NCBI RefSeq assembly: GCF_038958875.1
Contig: NZ_CP152407.1
Location: forward strand, 317,501-381,500
Direction of reading: 5' to 3'
Origin: Acidovorax sp. FHTAMBA
GTDB taxonomy: Bacteria; Pseudomonadota; Gammaproteobacteria; Burkholderiales; Burkholderiaceae_C
Length of the DNA stretch: 64,000 nucleotides
Numbering within the stretch: the stretch's first letter is position 1; each line of letters starts with the position of its first letter. The notes below the pieces were generated by a model that saw only the letters and a list, made by a program, of their open reading frames with translations, searched no databases and was not told where the DNA came from. Below are positions 6,159 to 14,831 of this stretch, piece by piece. A program made the position numbers and the translations under genes.

Positions 6159-8492
6159 ATGAACACCATCACCACCCCTCCCATCTCTTCCTCTGAGGCG
6201 ATGCACTCGCTGGACCTCGGTATTTCCGGCATGACCTGTGCAAGCTGCGTGGGCCGCGTGGAGCGCGCGCTGCGCAAGGTGCCGGGCGTGCAGGAGGCCT
6301 CGGTCAACCTGGCGACCGAATCTGCCCGCATTGCCTTTGTCACGCAGGTGGGCGCTGACGCCACTGCCATGGAGGCGGTGCTGCGCCGCGCGGTGCGCAA
6401 TGCGGGCTACGAGCCACGCGCGGCGGGGCAGGAGGATGCGCCCGAGGATTTGTCGCCCTGGGCCGGCTTTTTACCCGTGGGCATTGGCCTGCTGCTGTCG
6501 GCGCCGCTGGTGCTGCCTATGGTGGGCGACCTGTTCGGCCAGCACTGGATGCTGCCCGCCTGGGTGCAGTTTGTGCTGGCCACGCCGGTGCAGTTCGTTC
6601 TGGGGGCGCGGTTTTACAAGGCGGGCTGGCATGCGGCCAAGGCGCTGAGCGGCAACATGGATTTGCTGGTGGCGCTGGGCACCAGTGCGGGCTGGGGCCT
6701 GTCGGTGTGGCTGTGGCTCACGGCCCACGAAGGTCATGCGCCGCATCTGTACTTTGAAGCGTCTGCCGTGGTGGTCACGCTGGTGCTGCTGGGCAAGTGG
6801 CTGGAGGCACGCGCCAAGCGCCAGACCACGGCGGCCATCCGCGCGCTGCATGCGCTGCGGCCGGATGTGGTGCATTTGCTGACCCAGCAGGGCGAGGTGG
6901 ATGTGCCGGTGGCCGAAGTGCTGGTGGGCGACCAGCTGGTGGTGCGGCCGGGCGAGCGCATCCCCGTGGATGGCACGGTGCATGAGGGCCACACGCAGGT
7001 GGACGAATCCATGCTGACGGGCGAGCCCCTGCCCGTGGCGCGTGATGTGGGCGCGGCGCTGACGGGGGGCTCGATCAACGGCGATGGCCGCATCGTGATG
7101 GCGGTGACGGCCGTGGGCGCCGAGACGGTGCTGGCACAGATCATCCGGCTGGTGGAAGACGCCCAGGCGGCCAAGGCGCCCATCCAGCGGCTGGTGGACC
7201 AGGTATCTGCCGTGTTTGTGCCCGTGGTGCTGGTGGTGGCGCTGGTCACGCTGCTGGGCTGGCTGTGGATGGGCGTGGGCATGGAGGCCGCGCTGATCCA
7301 TGCCGTGGCGGTGATGGTGATTGCCTGCCCCTGTGCGCTGGGCCTGGCCACACCGGCGGCCATCATGGCGGGCACGGGCGTGGCGGCCAAACACGGCATT
7401 CTGATCAAGGACGTGCAGGCGCTGGAGCTGGCCCACAATGTGGATGTGGTGGCTTTTGACAAGACCGGCACGCTGACGGTGGGCCAGCCCCGGCTGACGG
7501 CGTTTGAGGTGGTGCCCGGCCTCGACGATGCGGCCGTGATGGCGGCGGTGGCTGCGGTGCAAAGCGGCAGCGAACACCCGCTGGCGCGTGCCGTGGTGTC
7601 GGCTGCGGGTGAGCGGCAGATCAGCGTGGCCACCGCGCAGGACGTGCGCGCCGTGCCCGGGCGCGGCACCGAGGGTGAGGTGGACGGCCAGAGCTACCTG
7701 GTGGGCAGCCTGCGCTGGATGCAGGAGCTGGGGGTGGACATGGGCCCCCTTGCAGCGCGGGCCCAGGCGTTGCAGAACGAGGGCGCCACCGTGTCGGCGG
7801 TGGCGCAGCGTGCTCCGCAGGGCTTCCAGCTGCAGGCCCTGATGGCCTTTGGCGACGAACCCAAGCCCGGCGCGCGCGAGGCGCTGGCACAGCTCAAGGC
7901 GCGCGGCATCCGCACCGTGATGATCTCGGGCGACAACCGGGGCGCGGCCGAGGCCATGGCCCGGCGCCTGGGGCTGGACCCCGATGCGGGCGAGGTGATG
8001 GCCGAGGTGCTGCCGGGCGACAAGGCCGCCAAGGTGGCTGCGTTGCAACAGGGCACCGATGGCAAGCGCCATGAGCGCCGCCGGGCCGCCCCAAGGCGCG
8101 AAGACCCCCTCGGGGGGCAGCGACCCAGCGCAGCGGCGGAGCGTGGGGGCCACATTGTCGCGATGGTGGGCGACGGTGTTAACGATGCCCCGGCACTCGC
8201 GGCCGCCGATGTGGGCATGGCCATGGGCAACGGCACCGATGTGGCCATGCACGCGGCCGGCATCACGCTGATGCGGGGCGACCCGATGCTGGTGGCAGCC
8301 GCCCTGGACATCTCGCACCGCACGGTGATGAAGATCCGCCAGAACCTGTTCTGGGCGTTTGCATACAACGTGGCGGGGATTCCGCTGGCGGCGCTGGGCT
8401 ACCTCAACCCGGTGGTGGCGGGGGCGGCCATGGCACTCAGCTCGGTCAGCGTGATGGCGAATGCCCTCCTACTCAAGCGCTGGCGCATGTGA
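6159..8492 (+). CDS. copA: Cu(I)-exporting P1B-type ATPase CopA
   Basis: A 777-residue inner-membrane ATPase that pumps Cu(I) out of the cytoplasm. An N-terminal HMA domain has GMTCASC (Cys27 and Cys30). It also has the TGE actuator loop (DESMLTGEPLPV), the channel motif CPC (Cys390/Cys392, ACPCALGLATP), the phosphorylation site DKTGTLT (Asp434), the SEHPLA motif, and GDGVNDAP (about 671-678). Residues about 633-664 are an Arg/Gly-rich insert in the P-domain that matches a family A repeat and is not part of the normal fold. The start could be 6201 (MHSLDLGISG), since the predicted CueR transcript begins at about 6158. It is divergent from copZ-cueR. Confidence 0.95.
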   Translation: MNTITTPPISSSEAMHSLDLGISGMTCASCVGRVERALRKVPGVQEASVNLATESARIAFVTQVGADATAMEAVLRRAVRNAGYEPRAAGQEDAPEDLSPWAGFLPVGIGLLLSAPLVLPMVGDLFGQHWMLPAWVQFVLATPVQFVLGARFYKAGWHAAKALSGNMDLLVALGTSAGWGLSVWLWLTAHEGHAPHLYFEASAVVVTLVLLGKWLEARAKRQTTAAIRALHALRPDVVHLLTQQGEVDVPVAEVLVGDQLVVRPGERIPVDGTVHEGHTQVDESMLTGEPLPVARDVGAALTGGSINGDGRIVMAVTAVGAETVLAQIIRLVEDAQAAKAPIQRLVDQVSAVFVPVVLVVALVTLLGWLWMGVGMEAALIHAVAVMVIACPCALGLATPAAIMAGTGVAAKHGILIKDVQALELAHNVDVVAFDKTGTLTVGQPRLTAFEVVPGLDDAAVMAAVAAVQSGSEHPLARAVVSAAGERQISVATAQDVRAVPGRGTEGEVDGQSYLVGSLRWMQELGVDMGPLAARAQALQNEGATVSAVAQRAPQGFQLQALMAFGDEPKPGAREALAQLKARGIRTVMISGDNRGAAEAMARRLGLDPDAGEVMAEVLPGDKAAKVAALQQGTDGKRHERRRAAPRREDPLGGQRPSAAAERGGHIVAMVGDGVNDAPALAAADVGMAMGNGTDVAMHAAGITLMRGDPMLVAAALDISHRTVMKIRQNLFWAFAYNVAGIPLAALGYLNPVVAGAAMALSSVSVMANALLLKRWRM
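8055..8150 (+). repeat. Family A repeat inserted in frame inside copA (copy A2)
   Basis: About 96 bp containing GGGCCGCCCC, ACCCCCTCGGGGGG and GGCGGAGCGTGGGGGCC. These are the same palindromic building blocks as the intergenic family A copies. It interrupts the conserved CopA P-domain between AALQQG and HIVAMVGDGVND, adds about 32 codons and keeps the frame open. Confidence 0.75.
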
Positions 8493-8609
8493 TAAACACG
8501 TACGACCCTGCCATGGATGTCTGGCACACTGCAACGTTTTGTTGCAAGTCGGCGGCGCCCAGGGGACCGGCGGCCTGTGTGTACATCCCCATCTGAAGGA
8601 CGACAGATC

Positions 8610-10280
8610 ATGAACCTCTTTTCGCTCATGCGGCAGTTCACCATACGGTTTCGCATGTTGGGCGCCATTGCCGTTGTGCTGGGCCTGCTGGGCCTGCTGG
8701 GCGGCGCTGGCATGCTGGGCATGTTCCGCATCCATGCCATGAGCCAGGACTTCATGGACCACTCGTTTGCCGAGGTTGGGTACATGGCCGAGCTGCGGGG
8801 TGAGATGGGCGCCATCCGTCAGTTCGAGAAGGACATGATCATCGGCTACGAAAAGCCCGAGGACGTCAAGGCCGCCCACGCCAAATGGCTGGACAGCCAG
8901 GACCGCGCCAAGAAGGTGGCCGGCAAGTTCCTGGAAGGCGAAGAAGATTCGGACAACCCGGTGGTGCGCAACATCGTGAAGCGCCTGGACAGCTACCGTG
9001 AGCTGTTCGCGCACGTGGCGCGCCAGCTGGAAGCCAGCGGCTACGACACCGCCACCATCGCCAACCGCATGAGCGCCAAGGCGGTGGCCGAATTTGCGGA
9101 GGCCGACAAGCTGATGGCCGAGCTGGATACCGTGCTGCGCAGCGAGGTGGCCAAATCGGTGGCGGAGCAGGGCCAGGTGTCCAGCGAGACCGAGTGGCTG
9201 TTTGTGCTGGCGGTGCTGATCACCGTGGTGGTGGTGGTGCCCACCACGCTGATGAACATGAACTCCATCTGCCGCCCGCTGGAAGACGCACGCAAGATGG
9301 CGCAGGCGATTGCAGGCGGCGACCTGTCGCAGCACATTGCCGCCGAGGGCAAGGACGAAGTGGCTGACCTGCAGCGCGCACTGCGCGACATGCAGCAGGG
9401 CCTGGGCGCGCTGGTGGCGCAGGTGCGGGACGCCAGCGGCAACATCGCCACCGCCAGCCAGGAGATCGCCACCGGCAATCAGGACCTGTCGCAGCGCACC
9501 GAGCAGACGGCCAGCAACGCGCAGGAGGCCGTGTCTTCGCTGTCGCAGCTCACGTCCACGGTGCAGCAGACGGCATCTTCGTCGCAGATGGCCAACCAGC
9601 TGGCGGCGTCGGCATCGCAGATGGCCACGCATGGTGGCGGCGTGGTGCAGCAGGCCGTGGCCAGCATGCAGGAGATTTCGGCGTCCAGCCGCAAGATTGG
9701 CGACATCATCGGGCTGATCGATTCGATTGCCTTCCAGACCAACATCCTGGCGCTGAACGCGGCGGTGGAGGCTGCCCGTGCAGGTGAGCAGGGCCGCGGC
9801 TTTGCCGTGGTGGCCAGCGAGGTGCGCAGCCTGGCCCAGCGAAGCGCGGCGGCGGCCAGCGACATCAAGGGCCTGATCCAGAGCAGCGTGACGGCCGTGG
9901 ACGGCGGCGTGCGCCATGTGGAAGAAGCGGGCACGGCGATGAAGGACATCGTGGGCAGCGTGCAGCGCGTGGGCGACATCATTGGCGAGATCACCGCCGC
10001 GGCGTCCGAGCAGTCGGCCGGTATCGGTCAGGTGAACAGCTCGGTGGGCGAGATCGACCGCATGACGCAGCAGAATGCTGCGCTGGTGGAAGAGTCTGCC
10101 GCTGCGGCCGATTCGCTGCGCGAGCAGGCCGCACGCCTTTCGCAGGTGGTGCAGCAGTTCCGTCTGGCGGATTCGACAGGGCACGCGTACGCGGGCCCCG
10201 GAGCCACGGGCGCAGCACCGCTGGCCCGCACGGCGCAGGCCCTGGGCACCAACGCGGCCCAGCCCCGGCTTGAGGGCTGA
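8610..10280 (+). CDS. Methyl-accepting chemotaxis protein
   Basis: A 556-residue chemoreceptor in the inner membrane that signals to CheA/CheW. A first membrane segment (IAVVLGLLGLLGGAGMLGMF, residues about 18-37) is followed by a periplasmic four-helix-type sensor region with charged, Ala-rich helices. A second membrane segment (WLFVLAVLITVVVVVPTTL, about residues 196-214) leads into a HAMP domain (CRPLEDARKMAQAIAGGDLS). The long signalling coiled coil has the conserved hairpin tip IAFQTNILALNAAVEAARAG. The start ATG at 8610 follows a GAAGGA ribosome site. It is a stand-alone gene with its own terminator. The ligand is unknown. Confidence 0.93.
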   Translation: MNLFSLMRQFTIRFRMLGAIAVVLGLLGLLGGAGMLGMFRIHAMSQDFMDHSFAEVGYMAELRGEMGAIRQFEKDMIIGYEKPEDVKAAHAKWLDSQDRAKKVAGKFLEGEEDSDNPVVRNIVKRLDSYRELFAHVARQLEASGYDTATIANRMSAKAVAEFAEADKLMAELDTVLRSEVAKSVAEQGQVSSETEWLFVLAVLITVVVVVPTTLMNMNSICRPLEDARKMAQAIAGGDLSQHIAAEGKDEVADLQRALRDMQQGLGALVAQVRDASGNIATASQEIATGNQDLSQRTEQTASNAQEAVSSLSQLTSTVQQTASSSQMANQLAASASQMATHGGGVVQQAVASMQEISASSRKIGDIIGLIDSIAFQTNILALNAAVEAARAGEQGRGFAVVASEVRSLAQRSAAAASDIKGLIQSSVTAVDGGVRHVEEAGTAMKDIVGSVQRVGDIIGEITAAASEQSAGIGQVNSSVGEIDRMTQQNAALVEESAAAADSLREQAARLSQVVQQFRLADSTGHAYAGPGATGAAPLARTAQALGTNAAQPRLEG

Positions 10281-10311
10281 TACCTGACGCGCCGCACTGC
10301 GGTGAAAAAGT

Positions 10312-10344
10312 AGCCCCGCTGGCTCCGTCTGCGGGGCTTTCTTT
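10312..10344 (+). terminator. Rho-independent terminator after the chemoreceptor gene
   Basis: Stem AGCCCCGC (10312-10319) pairs with GCGGGGCT (10331-10338), followed by TTCTTT. It lies 32 bp past the chemoreceptor stop. Confidence 0.8.
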
Positions 10345-10438
10345 ATGGGAGAGGGTGGCCGGTTTATTGACCTGCGTCATGGGTTGGCCGCTTCCTGCAT
10401 GGCAATCTCGGGGCCTGTGCCTAACCGGGGAGCGCGCC

Positions 10439-11026
10439 ATGTCGTCCATCTGTCTGCGAACCATTCGTGAGGAGCATGCGTCGCTGGCGGCGGTGCTGCA
10501 GTCGTTGCACCTGATGCTGAACCAGGGCCCGGGCGACGAGCCCGCGGCGTTCTTTGACGTGATGCGGGCCATGCTGTTCTACATCGACGAGTTTCCAGAG
10601 CGCCAGCACCACCCCAAGGAGTCGCAGTGGCTGTTCCCCAAGGTGGCCGAGCGCTCACCCCAGGCGGCCGAGGCCATTGCCCAGCTGGAGCGCGACCACG
10701 AAGGCGGCGAGGCGGCGGTGCGTGAGCTGCAGCACCTGCTGCTGGGCTGGGAGCTGATGGGCGATGCGCGCCGCGAGGCGTTTGCCCAGGCGCTGGAGCG
10801 CTACATCCGCTTTTACCTGGAGCACATGCGCCTGGAAGAAACCGTGGTGCTGCCCGCCGCGCAGGAATCCCTGCAGCCGGGCGACTGGGCTGCCATCGAC
10901 GCGGCCTTTGCCAGCAACACCAACCCGCTGGCCCCGGGCAAGCCGCGCGACGCGGCGTATGACCGGCTGTTCACGCGCATCGTGATGCGGGCGCCGAGCC
11001 CGATAGGCTTAGGTTCACCCCCCTGA
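10439..11026 (+). CDS. Hemerythrin-like cation-binding domain protein
   Basis: A 195-residue four-helix-bundle protein predicted to bind a di-iron centre and so O2, NO or iron. Candidate ligands follow the family pattern: EEH (residues about 12-14), RQHHPKES, ERDHEGGE and the C-terminal EHMRLEE. The start MSSICLRTIREEH at 10439 has a GGGGAG ribosome site. The reading frame ends inside a family A repeat, so the last residues (GLGSPP) and the stop are repeat-derived. Stand-alone gene; a role in redox or nitrosative defence is only inferred. Confidence 0.85.
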   Translation: MSSICLRTIREEHASLAAVLQSLHLMLNQGPGDEPAAFFDVMRAMLFYIDEFPERQHHPKESQWLFPKVAERSPQAAEAIAQLERDHEGGEAAVRELQHLLLGWELMGDARREAFAQALERYIRFYLEHMRLEETVVLPAAQESLQPGDWAAIDAAFASNTNPLAPGKPRDAAYDRLFTRIVMRAPSPIGLGSPP

Positions 11027-11125
11027 GCGGCTTCGCCGCTTCCCCCGCTCTCGCTACGCGGGCAGGGGGACGCCGCCAGCGTGGCGGGGCGGCCCTTGTG
11101 CGGCGGCCCGCGCTAGGCCAGCGCC
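11020..11125. repeat. Family A repeat (copy A3)
   Basis: A CCCCCCTGAGCGG opening, a GGCTTCGCCGC hairpin, GCAGGGGGACG, then GGGGCGGCCCTTG and CGCGCTAGGCCAGCGCCAG. Layout and order match copies at 13.99, 24.5, 29.3 and 30.1 kb. The stop codon of the hemerythrin-like gene is the TGA in its first bases. It separates two convergent genes. Confidence 0.7.
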
Positions 11126-11174
11126 AGTTTCCACCGGCGCGTGAACCCGGACGCGGCACTCCGTTTTTGCCTGC

Positions 11175-12278
11175 TCAGGCACCCAGTGCCGGATAGTCCG
11201 TATACCCCTCGGCCCCGCCGCCATACAGCGTGGCGCGGTTCACCTCGTTGAGCGGGGCGTTGGCCTTCAGGCGCGCCACCAGGTCGGGGTTGGCGATGAA
11301 GGGGCGGCCAAAGGCCACGATGTCTGCGCCGTGGGCCAGGGCGGCATCGGCCAGTTCGCGGGTGTAGGCGTTGTTCACCATCCAGGCACCCTTGCCACCG
11401 GCTGCGCGGTAGGCGGCCTTGAGGGCGGCGTAGTCAAACGGGCGGCCTTCCACCTCGCGCGGGCCGCCGGTGGCGCCTTCGATGATATGGAGGTAAGCCA
11501 GGCCGAGCGGCGCCAGCTCACGCACCACGTGGTCGAACAGGGTTTGCGGGTCGGCGTCCACGATGTCGTTGGCGGGGGTGACGGGCGACAGGCGGATGCC
11601 GGTGCGGCCGCCGCCGATTTCCTCGACGATGGCACGGGTCACTTCCAGCAGCAGGCGGGCGCGGTTGGCGATGCTGCCGCCGTAGTCGTCGGTGCGCTGG
11701 TTGGCGCCAGTCTTGAGGAACTGGTCGATCAGGTAGCCGTTGGCCGCGTGGATTTCCACGCCGTCAAAGCCCGATGCAATCGCGTTGCGCGCGGCGTGGC
11801 GGTAGTCCTGCACAATGCCGGGGATCTCCTCGGCATCGAGCGCGCGGGGCATGGAGGTGTCGGTGAAGGTGGGCACGCCGTCCTTGATCAGCACGGTCTT
11901 GGTGTGGGCGCGGATGGCCGAGGGGGCCACGGGGTGGGCGTTGCCCGGCTGCAGGTCGGTGTGCGAGACGCGGCCCACGTGCCACAGCTGCACCACGATC
12001 TTGCCGCCGGCAGCGTGCACGGCGCGGGTCACTTTCTTCCAGCCATCCAGCTGCTCGGTGCCGTACAGGCCGGGCACATCGGCATAGCCCTGGGCTTGCG
12101 GGCTGATGGCTGTGGCCTCGGAAATGATGAGGCCGGCGCTGGCGCGCTGTGCGTAGTAGGTGGCCACCAGGTCGGTGGGGATGGCCTCGGGCGAGCGGTT
12201 GCGCGTAAGCGGCGCCATGGCAATGCGGTTGGCCAGCTGGAGGTCGCCCGCGCGGGTGGGTTCAAACAAAGAGGTCAT
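11175..12278 (-). CDS. nemA: Old yellow enzyme family alkene reductase (N-ethylmaleimide reductase-like)
   Basis: A 367-residue FMN-dependent NAD(P)H ene-reductase that reduces electrophilic alkenes, nitrate esters or maleimides in the cytoplasm. It opens with LFEPTRAGDLQLANRIAMAPLTR, the OYE N-terminus. It carries QLWHVGRVSH, the active-site stretch GFDGVEIHAANGYLIDQFL (with HAAN in place of the His/Asn pair context) and NQRTDDYGGSIANRARLLLEV, then FGRPFIANPDL near the FMN phosphate site. The start at 12278 is backed by an AGGA site. A longer in-frame reading runs into a structured repeat and is rejected. The substrate is not determinable. Confidence 0.92.
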   Translation of the reverse strand: MTSLFEPTRAGDLQLANRIAMAPLTRNRSPEAIPTDLVATYYAQRASAGLIISEATAISPQAQGYADVPGLYGTEQLDGWKKVTRAVHAAGGKIVVQLWHVGRVSHTDLQPGNAHPVAPSAIRAHTKTVLIKDGVPTFTDTSMPRALDAEEIPGIVQDYRHAARNAIASGFDGVEIHAANGYLIDQFLKTGANQRTDDYGGSIANRARLLLEVTRAIVEEIGGGRTGIRLSPVTPANDIVDADPQTLFDHVVRELAPLGLAYLHIIEGATGGPREVEGRPFDYAALKAAYRAAGGKGAWMVNNAYTRELADAALAHGADIVAFGRPFIANPDLVARLKANAPLNEVNRATLYGGGAEGYTDYPALGA

Positions 12279-12316
12279 GACGGGGGTCCTGTAAAGCAAT
12301 GTGCAAAAAAAGCAGC

Positions 12317-12590
12317 AAAGAGCCTGTTGACGATCTCCCAGGGGTCGCGCAGCGGTCTTTGCGGGATGGGATGCAAGGCGCGGTGCGCAGTGGATAGCCC
12401 CGCTATCCACAAGCGCCGCAACGCCGCAGACCGCCCGCAAAGGCCACTGCCCGAAGGGTTGGAGCGAAATCGGGTGATTGGACGCCCCAGCTGCTTGCAT
12501 GGGCATGAGCCCATGCGGCGCATCCGAAGCATCCACTCATCCCGATTGCGCTCCAACGCGATCCCCTGCGAGATCGCCAACAGGCTCTTA
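12317..12590. repeat. Structured repeat with terminal inverted repeats (MITE-like)
   Basis: Fills most of the 432-bp gap between nemA and the MFS gene. The ends are near-perfect inverted copies over about 32 bp: the left reads AAGAGCCTGTTGACGATCTC and the right, inverted, AAGAGCCTGTTGGCGATCTC, each followed by a similar CAGGGG...CGCG. Inside are two nested hairpins: GCGGTCT (12352) with AGACCGC (12428) enclosing GTGGATAGC/GCTATCCAC, and GGAGCGAAATCGGG with CCCGATTGCGCTCC enclosing GCATGGGC/GCCCATGC. No coding sense is seen. It could be a non-autonomous mobile element or a structured RNA. Confidence 0.6.
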
Positions 12591-12710
12591 GAGCTTAATG
12601 CTGCAGCGCAAAACGTGCAGTGCACTGGCGTCAACAAAAGCAATGGTTTTGTGTTAGCCCGTCATGGCCGAGCCAGCGGCACCGCAGGTGTTGCATGAGA
12701 ATGGGTCGCC

Positions 12711-13937
12711 ATGTCTTTTTCACCGCCTATTGCTCCGACCCCCGTCTCCCCGTTGCGCAGCCTGTGGCTGGCTGTGGCCTTGTCGATGGGTGCGGCCATC
12801 TCGCTGGGCATCACGCGGTTTGCCTATGCCTTGCTGTTGCCACCCATGCGCGAAGACCTGGGCTGGTCGTACACGCTGGCGGGCGGCATGAACACGGTGA
12901 ACGCGCTGGGCTACCTGCTGGGCGCCCTGGCCACGCCCCTGCTGTTGCGGCGCGTGGCTCCCGGGGCGGTGCTGCTGGTGGGCGCCGTGATGGCCACGGT
13001 GTTCATGGGCCTGAGCGGATTTTTCACGCAGGCATCACCTCTGCTGGTGCAGCGCCTGCTGGCCGGTGGGGCCAGCGCGCTGGTTTTCATTGCGGGCGGC
13101 TTGTTGGCGGCGCGGCTGGGTGCCCAGGTGCCGGGGCGCAGCGGCTTGCTGCTGGGCCTGTATTACGGCGGCACGGGCTGGGGCATCAGCCTGTCGGCCT
13201 TGCTGGTGCCTGCGGTGCTGGGCGTGGCGCCTGCGCCGCATGGCTGGACCTGGGCCTGGTGGGCGCTCGCGCTGGCTTGCGTTGCGGCCACGGCGGTGCT
13301 GCTGTGGCCCGCGCGGGTGTTGCACGGGCTGGCGGCACCCGTGGCCGCCGCGCCCGGAACCACACCGGCGGCTGCAGTGCCCGACCGTGTGCGGTGGCGG
13401 GCATTGGCCCCTGCACTGCTGGGCTACGGCCTGTTTGGCGTGGGCTATATCGGCTACATGACGTTTGTGGTGGCGCTGCTGCGCGAGCAGGGCCGGGGCG
13501 CGGGCGAGGTGACGCTGTTTTATGCCCTGCTGGGGCTGGCCGTGGTGCTGTCGTCGCGCATCTGGGCCGGGCTGCTGGACCGCAGCCGGGGCGGCGAGGC
13601 CCTGGCGCGCCTGAATGGGTTGCTGGGCGTGGCCACGATCCTGCCCGCCATCACGGGCGCGTGGCCGGTGGTGTTGGCCTCGGGGCTGCTGTTTGGCGGG
13701 GTGTTTTTGTCGGTGGTGGCATCGACCACGGCGCTGGTGCGGCACAACCTGCCGCAGGCGCTGTGGGCCAGCGGCATCAGCGCGTTCACCATCGTGTTTG
13801 CGGCCGGGCAGATTGTGGGGCCCACGGTGGTGGGCTGGATTGCCGATGGCCCTGGAGGCCTGGCGCGCGGGCTGGTGTTCTCGGCCTGCGCGCTGTGGGT
13901 GGGGGCGCTGGTGGCGTGGCGGCAAAAGCCGCTGTAG
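12711..13937 (+). CDS. MFS transporter, YbfB/YjiJ-like
   Basis: A 408-residue major facilitator with about 12 hydrophobic segments. The N-terminal part reads LGITRFAYALLLPPMREDLGWSYTLAGGMNTVNALGYLLGAL, a pattern I associate with the YbfB/YjiJ group. A central loop rich in Ala/Pro (about 210-230) splits the two six-helix halves. The C-terminal half includes ASGISAFTIVFAAGQIVGP. The substrate is unknown. It is preceded by the structured repeat at 12.3-12.6 kb and followed by a family A repeat, then a convergent GST gene. Confidence 0.85.
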   Translation: MSFSPPIAPTPVSPLRSLWLAVALSMGAAISLGITRFAYALLLPPMREDLGWSYTLAGGMNTVNALGYLLGALATPLLLRRVAPGAVLLVGAVMATVFMGLSGFFTQASPLLVQRLLAGGASALVFIAGGLLAARLGAQVPGRSGLLLGLYYGGTGWGISLSALLVPAVLGVAPAPHGWTWAWWALALACVAATAVLLWPARVLHGLAAPVAAAPGTTPAAAVPDRVRWRALAPALLGYGLFGVGYIGYMTFVVALLREQGRGAGEVTLFYALLGLAVVLSSRIWAGLLDRSRGGEALARLNGLLGVATILPAITGAWPVVLASGLLFGGVFLSVVASTTALVRHNLPQALWASGISAFTIVFAAGQIVGPTVVGWIADGPGGLARGLVFSACALWVGALVAWRQKPL

Positions 13938-13993
13938 CGCAACTGGAGTTTTGGCCGTGCGTCGAGCTGCGTGCTCCCAATCGATACTGGCGG

Positions 13994-14100
13994 GGCCTAG
14001 GCCAGGAACGCCGAGCAAGGGCCGCCCCGCAGCGAGGGCGTTGTCCCCCTGCCCGCGTAGCGAGAGCGGGGGGAAGGCGCGCAGCGCCTCAGGGGGTGTC
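13994..14100. repeat. Family A repeat (copy A4)
   Basis: CCTAGGCCAGG, GGGCCGCCCCGCAGCGAGGGCG, GTCCCCCTGCC, CGTAGCGAGAGCGGGGGG and CGCCTCAGGGGG in that order. This is the reverse complement layout of copies at 11.0 and 30.1 kb. It lies between convergent MFS and GST genes and may terminate both. Confidence 0.7.
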
Positions 14101-14101
14101 C

Positions 14102-14710
14102 CTATTTCAGCAAGCCTTCCGCCTTCATGGCGGCCTGCACTGCGGGGCGGGCACCCACGCGTTCACGGTAGGCCGCCAGGTTCGCGAGGCCCGAGATGTC
14201 GAGCTTGGTGGGTTGGGTCCAGTTGGTCACGGTGAACAGATAGCCGTCGGCCACGGTGAACTGGTCGCCCATCAGGTACTGCTTGCCGGCGAGCTGGCTG
14301 TCCACCCACTGCAGGCGCTGCAGCAGGCGCTCGCGCACCATGGGCTTGTAGTCTTCGGGGGTGGCGGGGTTGAACAGGGGGCTGAAGCCCTTGTGCAGCT
14401 CGGTGCCGATGAAGGTCAGCCACTCTTGCAGGCGGTAGCGCGCCAGTGTGCCGTTGGCGGGGGCCAGTTGCTTGTCGGGTACCTGGTCGGCAATGTACTG
14501 CACGATGGCCGGGCCTTCGCGCAGGCGCTCGCCGTTGTCCAGCTCCAGCACGGGCACGTAGCCCAGCGCATTGATGGTGTAGAAGTCGGTGCCGTCCTGC
14601 AGCTTGTGGCTTTTGGTGCTGGCCAGCACGGGGGTGTAGGCCAGGCCGGCCTCTTGCAGGGCGATGTGGGGAGACAGGGAGCAGGCGCCGGGGGAGTAGT
14701 AGAGCTTCAT
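14102..14710 (-). CDS. Glutathione S-transferase (beta-class-like)
   Basis: A 202-residue cytosolic GST. The N-terminal thioredoxin-like half starts MKLYYSPGACSLSPHIALQE, with Cys10 in the position of the beta-class catalytic cysteine, then the conserved LGYVPVLEL and the substrate-side REGPAIVQYIAD (glutathione site). The all-helical C-terminal half ends ARPAVQAAMKAEGLLK. An AAGGA ribosome site precedes the start. It is flanked by family A repeats on both sides and shares no operon. Role: conjugation or peroxide detoxification, not specifiable. Confidence 0.92.
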   Translation of the reverse strand: MKLYYSPGACSLSPHIALQEAGLAYTPVLASTKSHKLQDGTDFYTINALGYVPVLELDNGERLREGPAIVQYIADQVPDKQLAPANGTLARYRLQEWLTFIGTELHKGFSPLFNPATPEDYKPMVRERLLQRLQWVDSQLAGKQYLMGDQFTVADGYLFTVTNWTQPTKLDISGLANLAAYRERVGARPAVQAAMKAEGLLK

Positions 14711-14831
14711 GGATCGGTCCTTGAAAACGGTCGGAAACCGCCGATCCTATGCGCTGTGCAGCTTTCTTGCTGGCGGCCTAAGCTGCACAGGTCCCGGAGG
14801 CGGAAACTGGCACGGCCCACGTCAGTGCCGC

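Noticed and set aside
6471..8318. Long minus-strand frame opposite copA
   Set aside because: Antisense shadow of copA: His/Arg-rich composition, no motif, no ribosome site. Similar shadows opposite the chemoreceptor, parA-parB, the helicase and the repair ligase were dropped for the same reason.
11175..12536. Extended N-terminus for the OYE-family reductase
   Set aside because: The extra residues are translated from the structured inverted-repeat element; the conserved OYE start and an AGGA site lie at 12278.
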